DNA of 64,000 bases from Gracilaria gracilis (Eukaryota; Rhodophyta; Florideophyceae; Gracilariales; Gracilariaceae): NCBI GenBank assembly GCA_030374805.1, contig JARGSG010000112.1:124001-188000 (forward strand). Direction: 5' to 3'. The translations under genes and the position numbers were made by a program. The notes under the pieces were generated by a model. It was not told the DNA's origin, ran no database searches, and saw only the letters and a list, made by a program, of their open reading frames with translations. Every line of letters begins with the position of its first letter. Position 1 is the stretch's first letter. Positions 57,175 to 64,000 of this stretch are shown in pieces.

Positions 57175-60100
57175 AAATTTGGGTTTTATTTGGATTAATG
57201 GTTGATATGTGGAGGTCAGGCGAGAGAGTAGAGTAATGTGCGGCATGCTTGCCTGTTTTGGGGTTTGTTTCCAACCGATTACTGTGGCTGAAGTGGCGAT
57301 TGCTATGGTTGCAAGGCGTTGTGCCATGGAAGGGTTTGTTGGGGATGGAACAAGATTGGCGTGTATACAACATAAGAAATGGGAATGGACATAGCTGAAC
57401 TGGGTGATAATCTTTGAGAGGGTACGTGAACGTAGTCATGATAGTATTTGGAGGGCTTGGGGTCAGGGTTGTTTGTATCGTGGTTTGGGTGGTGGTTTGT
57501 GCGGGTTGTGGTTTCGAATGGCGTACTGAACGATTTGATAGGGAATGGATAGTGTGTATCTATACGTTACGTGTGTTTACGAGAGTCTTGAAAGCTAGAG
57601 TGCTGGATTTGGGCGCTAGAAGGCAATGAAAGCCAATTGGAAAGTATAGCGATTTTTGTGCTGTTTATGTAGAGGATTTTGTTAGTAGTAATTGACATGG
57701 TGTGTCGCGATTATGGGTGAGATGTGTGAGGAGGGTACGGGAAGAGTATAGGAGAGATCTGAGAGTGAATATTGTGTTTTGTGTAATTGAAAATGGAAAA
57801 AAGTAATTGAAAAAAGCGAGAAGTACGTTGAAGGGGGCATAACGGTAGAAAATGGAATTGGGAGACGGTCGGAGAGTGGAAAGCAGATAAGATAGGTGTA
57901 GGGGAGACGATGTTTTCAGTTTTGAGCAGGAAGGAGGTGAAAATGAGTCATAGTAGAAAGAGTTTGGGTTTTATTTGGATTAGGGGCTGATAGGTGGAGG
58001 TCAGGCGAGAGAGTAGAGTAATGTGCGGCATGCTTGCCTGTTTTGGGGTTTGTTTCCAACCGATTACTGTGGCTGAAGTGGCGATTGCTGTGGTTGCAAG
58101 GCGTTGTGCCATGGAAGGGTTTGTTGGGGATGGAACAAGATTGGCGTGTATACAACATAAGAAATGGGAATGGACATAGCTGAACTGGGTGATAATCTTT
58201 GAGAGGGTACGTGAACGTAGTCATGATAGTATTTGGAGGGCTTGGGGTCAGGGTTGTTTGTATCGTGGTTTGGGTGGTGGTTTGTGCGGGTTGTGGTTTC
58301 GAATGGCGTACTGAACGATTTGATAGGGAATGGATAGTGTGTATCTATACGTTACGTGTGTTTACGAGAGTCTTGAAAGCTAGAGTGCTGGATTTGGGCG
58401 CTAGAAGGCAATGAAAGCCAATTGGAAAGTATAGCGATTTTTGTGCTGTTTATGTAGAGGATTTTGTTAGTAGTAATTGACATGGTGTGTCGCGATTATG
58501 GGTGAGATGTGTGAGGAGGGTACGGGAAGAGTATAGGAGAGATCTGAGAGTGAATATTGTGTTTTGTGTAATTGAAAATGGAAAAAAGTAATTGAAAAAA
58601 GCGAGAAGTACGTTGAAGGGGGCATAACGGTAGAAAATGGAATTGGGAGACGGTCGGAGAGTGGAAAGCAGATAAGATAGGTGTAGGGGAGACGATGTTT
58701 TCAGTTTTGAGCAGGAAGGAGGTGAAAATGAGTCATAGTAGAAAGAGTTTGGGTTTTATTTGGATTAGGGGCTGATAGGTGGAGGTCAGGCGAGAGAGTA
58801 GAGTATTGTGCGGCATGCTTGCCTGTTTTGGGGTTTGTTTCCAACCGATTACTGTGGCTGAAGTGGCGATTGCTGTGGTTGCAAGGCGTTGTGCCATGGA
58901 AGGGTTTGTTGGGGATGGAACAAGATTGGCGTGTATACAACATAAGAAATGGGAATGGACATAGCTGAACTGGGTGATAATCTTTGAGAGGGTACGTGAA
59001 CGTAGTCATGATAGTATTTGGAGGGCTTGGGGTCATGGTTGTTTGTATCGTGGTTTGGGTGGTGGTTTGTGCGGGTTGTGGTTTCGAATGGCGTACTGAA
59101 CGATTTGATAGGGAATGGATAGTGTGTATCTATACGTTACGTGTGTTTACGAGAGTCTTGAAAGCTAGAGTGCTGGATTTGGGCGCTAGAAGGCAATGAA
59201 AGCCAATTGGAAAGTATAGCGATTTTTGTGCTGTTTATGTAGAGGATTTTGTTAGTAGTAATTGACATGGTGTGTCGCGATTATGGGTGAGATGTGTGAG
59301 GAGGGTACGGGAAGAGTATAGGAGAGATCTGAGAGTGAATATTGTGTTTTGTGTAATTGAAAATGGAAAAAAGTAATTGAAAAAAGCGAGAAGTACGTTG
59401 AAGGGGGCATAACGGTAGAAAATGGAATTGGGAGACGGTCGGAGAGTGGAAAGCAGATAAGATAGGTGTAGGGGAGACGATGTTTTCAGTTTTGAGCAGG
59501 AAGGAGGTGAAAATGAGTCATAGTAGAAAGAGTTTGGGTTTTATTTGGATTAGGGGCTGATAGGTGGAGGTCAGGCGAGAGAGTAGAGTATTGTGCGGCA
59601 TGCTTGCCTGTTTTGGGGTTTGTTTCCAACCGATTACTGTGGCTGAAGTGGCGATTGCTGTGGTTGCAAGGCGTTGTGCCATGGAAGGGTTTGTTGGGGA
59701 TGGAACAAGATTGGCGTGTATACAACATAAGAAATGGGAATGGACATAGCTGAACTGGGTGATAATCTTTGAGAGGGTACGTGAACGTAGTCATGATAGT
59801 ATTTGGAGGGCTTGGGGTCATGGTTGTTTGTATCGTGGTTTGGGTGGTGGTTTGTGCGGGTTGTGGTTTCGAATGGCGTACTGAACGATTTGATAGGGAA
59901 TGGATAGTGTGTATCTATACGTTACGTGTGTTTACGAGAGTCTTGAAAGCTAGAGTGCTGGATTTGGGCGCTAGAAGGCAATGAAAGCCAATTGGAAAGT
60001 ATAGCGATTTTTGTGCTGTTTATGTAGAGGATTTTGTTAGTAGTAATTGACATGGTGTGTCGCGATTATGGGTGAGATGTGTGAGGAGGGTACGGGAAGA

Positions 60101-63100
60101 GTATAGGAGAGATCTGAGAGTGAATATTGTGTTTTGTGTAATTGAAAATGGAAAAAAGTAATTGAAAAAAGCGAGAAGTACGTTGAAGGGGGCATAACGG
60201 TAGAAAATGGAATTGGGAGACGGTCGGAGAGTGGAAAGCAGATAAGATAGGTGTAGGGGAGACGATGTTTTCAGTTTTGAGCAGGAAGGAGGTGAAAATG
60301 AGTCATAGTAGAAAGAGTTTGGGTTTTATTTGGATTAGGGGCTGATAGGTGGAGGTCAGGCGAGAGAGTAGAGTATTGTGCGGCATGCTTGCCTGTTTTG
60401 GGGTTTGTTTCCAACCGATTACTGTGGCTGAAGTGGCGATTGCTGTGGTTGCAAGGCGTTGTGCCATGGAAGGGTTTGTTGGGGATGGAACAAGATTGGC
60501 GTGTATACAACATAAGAAATGGGAATGGACATAGCTGAACTGGGTGATAATCTTTGAGAGGGTACGTGAACGTAGTCATGATAGTATTTGGAGGGCTTGG
60601 GGTCATGGTTGTTTGTATCGTGGTTTGGGTGGTGGTTTGTGCGGGTTGTGGTTTCGAATGGCGTACTGAACGATTTGATAGGGAATGGATAGTGTGTATC
60701 TATACGTTACGTGTGTTTACGAGAGTCTTGAAAGCTAGAGTGCTGGATTTGGGCGCTAGAAGGCAATGAAAGCCAATTGGAAAGTATAGCGATTTTTGTG
60801 CTGTTTATGTAGAGGATTTTGTTAGTAGTAATTGACATGGTGTGTCGCGATTATGGGTGAGATGTGTGAGGAGGGTACGGGAAGAGTATAGGAGAGATCT
60901 GAGAGTGAATATTGTGTTTTGTGTAATTGAAAATGGAAAAAAGTAATTGAAAAAAGCGAGAAGTACGTTGAAGGGGGCATAACGGTAGAAAATGGAATTG
61001 GGAGACGGTCGGAGAGTGGAAAGCAGATAAGATAGGTGTAGGGGAGACGATGTTTTCAGTTTTGAGCAGGAAGGAGGTGAAAATGAGTCATAGTAGAAAG
61101 AGTTTGGGTTTTATTTGGATTAGGGGCTGATAGGTGGAGGTCAGGCGAGAGAGTAGAGTATTGTGCGGCATGCTTGCCTGTTTTGGGGTTTGTTTCCAAC
61201 CGATTACTGTGGCTGAAGTGGCGATTGCTGTGGTTGCAAGGCGTTGTGCCATGGAAGGGTTTGTTGGGGATGGAACAAGATTGGCGTGTATACAACATAA
61301 GAAATGGGAATGGACATAGCTGAACTGGGTGATAATCTTTGAGAGGGTACGTGAACGTAGTCATGATAGTATTTGGAGGGCTTGGGGTCATGGTTGTTTG
61401 TATCGTGGTTTGGGTGGTGGTTTGTGCGGGTTGTGGTTTCGAATGGCGTACTGAACGATTTGATAGGGAATGGATAGTGTGTATCTATACGTTACGTGTG
61501 TTTACGAGAGTCTTGAAAGCTAGAGTGCTGGATTTGGGCGCTAGAAGGCAATGAAAGCCAATTGGAAAGTATAGCGATTTTTGTGCTGTTTATGTAGAGG
61601 ATTTTGTTAGTAGTAATTGACATGGTGTGTCGCGATTATGGGTGAGATGTGTGAGGAGGGTACGGGAAGAGTATAGGAGAGATCTGAGAGTGAATATTGT
61701 GTTTTGTGTAATTGAAAATGGAAAAAAGTAATTGAAAAAAGCGAGAAGTACGTTGAAGGGGGCATAACGGTAGAAAATGGAATTGGGAGACGGTCGGAGA
61801 GTGGAAAGCAGATAAGATAGGTGTAGGGGAGACGATGTTTTCAGTTTTGAGCAGGAAGGAGGTGAAAATGAGTCATAGTAGAAAGAGTTTGGGTTTTATT
61901 TGGATTAGGGGCTGATAGGTGGAGGTCAGGCGAGAGAGTAGAGTATTGTGCGGCATGCTTGCCTGTTTTGGGGTTTGTTTCCAACCGATTACTGTGGCTG
62001 AAGTGGCGATTGCTGTGGTTGCAAGGCGTTGTGCCATGGAAGGGTTTGTTGGGGATGGAACAAGATTGGCGTGTATACAACATAAGAAATGGGAATGGAC
62101 ATAGCTGAACTGGGTGATAATCTTTGAGAGGGTACGTGAACGTAGTCATGATAGTATTTGGAGGGCTTGGGGTCATGGTTGTTTGTATCGTGGTTTGGGT
62201 GGTGGTTTGTGCGGGTTGTGGTTTCGAATGGCGTACTGAACGATTTGATAGGGAATGGATAGTGTGTATCTATACGTTACGTGTGTTTACGAGAGTCTTG
62301 AAAGCTAGAGTGCTGGATTTGGGCGCTAGAAGGCAATGAAAGCCAATTGGAAAGTATAGCGATTTTTGTGCTGTTTATGTAGAGGATTTTGTTAGTAGTA
62401 ATTGACATGGTGTGTCGCGATTATGGGTGAGATGTGTGAGGAGGGTACGGGAAGAGTATAGGAGAGATCTGAGAGTGAATATTGTGTTTTGTGTAATTGA
62501 AAATGGAAAAAAGTAATTGAAAAAAGCGAGAAGTACGTTGAAGGGGGCATAACGGTAGAAAATGGAAGTTGGGAGACGGTCGGAGAGTGGAAAGCAGATA
62601 AGATAGGTGTAGGGGAGACGATGTTTTCAGTTTTGAGCAGGAAGGAGGTGAAAATGAGTCATAGTAGAAAGAGTTTGGGTTTTATTTGGATTAGGGGCTG
62701 ATAGGTGGAGGTCAGGCGAGAGAGTAGAGTATTGTGCGGCATGCTTGCCTGTTTTGGGGTTTGTTTCCAACCGATTACTGTGGCTGAAGTGGCGATTGCT
62801 GTGGTTGCAAGGCGTTGTGCCATGGAAGGGTTTGTTGGGGATGGAACAAGATTGGCGTGTATACAACATAAGAAATGGGAATGGACATAGCTGAACTGGG
62901 TGATAATCTTTGAGAGGGTACGTGAACGTAGTCATGATAGTATTTGGAGGGCTTGGGGTCATGGTTGTTTGTATCGTGGTTTGGGTGGTGGTTTGTGCGG
63001 GTTGTGGTTTCGAATGGCGTACTGAACGATTTGATAGGGAATGGATAGTGTGTATCTATACGTTACGTGTGTTTACGAGAGTCTTGAAAGCTAGAGTGCT

Positions 63101-64000
63101 GGATTTGGGCGCTAGAAGGCAATGAAAGCCAATTGGAAAGTATAGCGATTTTTGTGCTGTTTATGTAGAGGATTTTGTTAGTAGTAATTGACATGGTGTG
63201 TCGCGATTATGGGTGAGATGTGTGAGGAGGGTACGGGAAGAGTATAGGAGAGATCTGAGAGTGAATATTGTGTTTTGTGTAATTGAAAATGGAAAAAAGT
63301 AATTGAAAAAAGCGAGAAGTACGTTGAAGGGGGCATAACGGTAGAAAATGGAATTGGGAGACGGTCGGAGAGTGGAAAGCAGATAAGATAGGTGTAGGGG
63401 AGACGATGTTTTCAGTTTTGAGCAGGAAGGAGGTGAAAATGAGTCATAGTAGAAAGAGTTTGGGTTTTATTTGGATTAGGGGCTGATAGGTGGAGGTCAG
63501 GCGAGAGAGTAGAGTATTGTGCGGCATGCTTGCCTGTTTTGGGGTTTGTTTCCAACCGATTACTGTGGCTGAAGTGGCGATTGCTGTGGTTGCAAGGCGT
63601 TGTGCCATGGAAGGGTTTGTTGGGGATGGAACAAGATTGGCGTGTATACAACATAAGAAATGGGAATGGACATAGCTGAACTGGGTGATAATCTTTGAGA
63701 GGGTACGTGAACGTAGTCATGATAGTATTTGGAGGGCTTGGGGTCATGGTTGTTTGTATCGTGGTTTGGGTGGTGGTTTGTGCGGGTTGTGGTTTCGAAT
63801 GGCGTACTGAACGATTTGATAGGGAATGGATAGTGTGTATCTATACGTTACGTGTGTTTACGAGAGTCTTGAAAGCTAGAGTGCTGGATTTGGGCGCTAG
63901 AAGGCAATGAAAGCCAATTGGAAAGTATAGCGATTTTTGTGCTGTTTATGTAGAGGATTTTGTTAGTAGTAATTGACATGGTGTGTCGCGATTATGGGTG
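57175..64000 (+). repeat. 785-bp tandem satellite, ~8.7 copies, running off the window
   Basis: Equivalent points fall at 57209, 57994, 58779, 59564, 60349, 61134, 61919, 62705 and 63490. The spacing is 785 bp, once 786 because of an inserted G near 62567. Units 3 onward look identical apart from that insertion, unit 2 has a few differences and unit 1 the most. Each unit has three short open frames (111, 71 and 61 codons), which share no known family and are probably incidental. Confidence 0.97.

Noticed and set aside
57209-63910. The 111-, 71- and 61-codon open frames in each satellite unit as a gene family
   Set aside because: They persist because the units are near-identical, lie on both strands and resemble no protein family.
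57175-64000. Satellite as 5S rDNA or an snRNA array
   Set aside because: No 5S, U-snRNA or clear A/B-box sequence was found in the unit; a GGTTTCGAATGG word alone is not enough.
1-64000. CRISPR arrays, bacterial operons or ribosome-binding sites
   Set aside because: The window is eukaryotic; no short regularly spaced direct repeats or Shine-Dalgarno-led gene clusters were seen.

Overview
This is eukaryotic nuclear DNA that is mostly repeats. It holds two nested LTR retrotransposons, a foldback transposon, at least two MITE-like elements, a long inverted duplication and a satellite array. Between them lie long genes that are nearly all broken by stop codons or frameshifts. The Sel1-like repeat gene, the near absence of introns and the Ty3-type elements would fit a red alga (Florideophyceae). 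That placement is an inference; no rRNA, tRNA or organelle gene is present to test it.

Layout. 1-12180 is an inverted duplication: bases 1-5760 return in reverse complement at 6358-12180 around a 597-bp unique spacer. Each arm carries relics of an eEF3-type ABC ATPase, a Hop1/ASY1-like HORMA protein and a KDZ/Tnp2-like transposase. 12181-15840 has a 19-bp minisatellite, a Zip3/RNF212-type RING gene on the minus strand whose 3' end is invaded by a MITE, and a second MITE. 15891-19905 is a long broken gene ending in eight Sel1-like repeats. 20520-21160 is a degenerate TTAG-rich tract.

21974-33479 holds three long genes. A tyrosine recombinase (plus strand, four in-frame stops, one frameshift) is followed by a convergent ParB-like plus Ulp1-protease gene (minus strand, two in-frame stops). 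Across a divergent intergenic region with three copies of one palindrome lies an unknown gene (plus strand). They may be cargo of one mobile element, but no element ends were found. 33480-37013 contains a 76-bp near-perfect palindrome, two small ORFs and a 2-oxoglutarate/Fe(II) oxygenase-like relic.

37014-54276 is a three-level nest. A chromodomain Ty3/gypsy element with 388-bp LTRs contains a second Ty3-type element (LTR 37911-38790, gag-pol to about 48.9 kb), whose gag is split by a 3.3-kb foldback element (39714-43034). 55632-56530 is an unknown broken ORF. From about 57.17 kb to the end runs a 785-bp tandem satellite (about 8.7 copies) whose left edge adjoins a sequence related to the MITE at 13.3 kb.

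Most genes here look like relics or transposon genes, and no intact housekeeping pathway is visible. The items most worth following are the recombinase/Ulp1/palindrome cluster, the genes broken by stops but not by frameshifts, and the question of whether the 12-kb palindrome is real or an assembly product.
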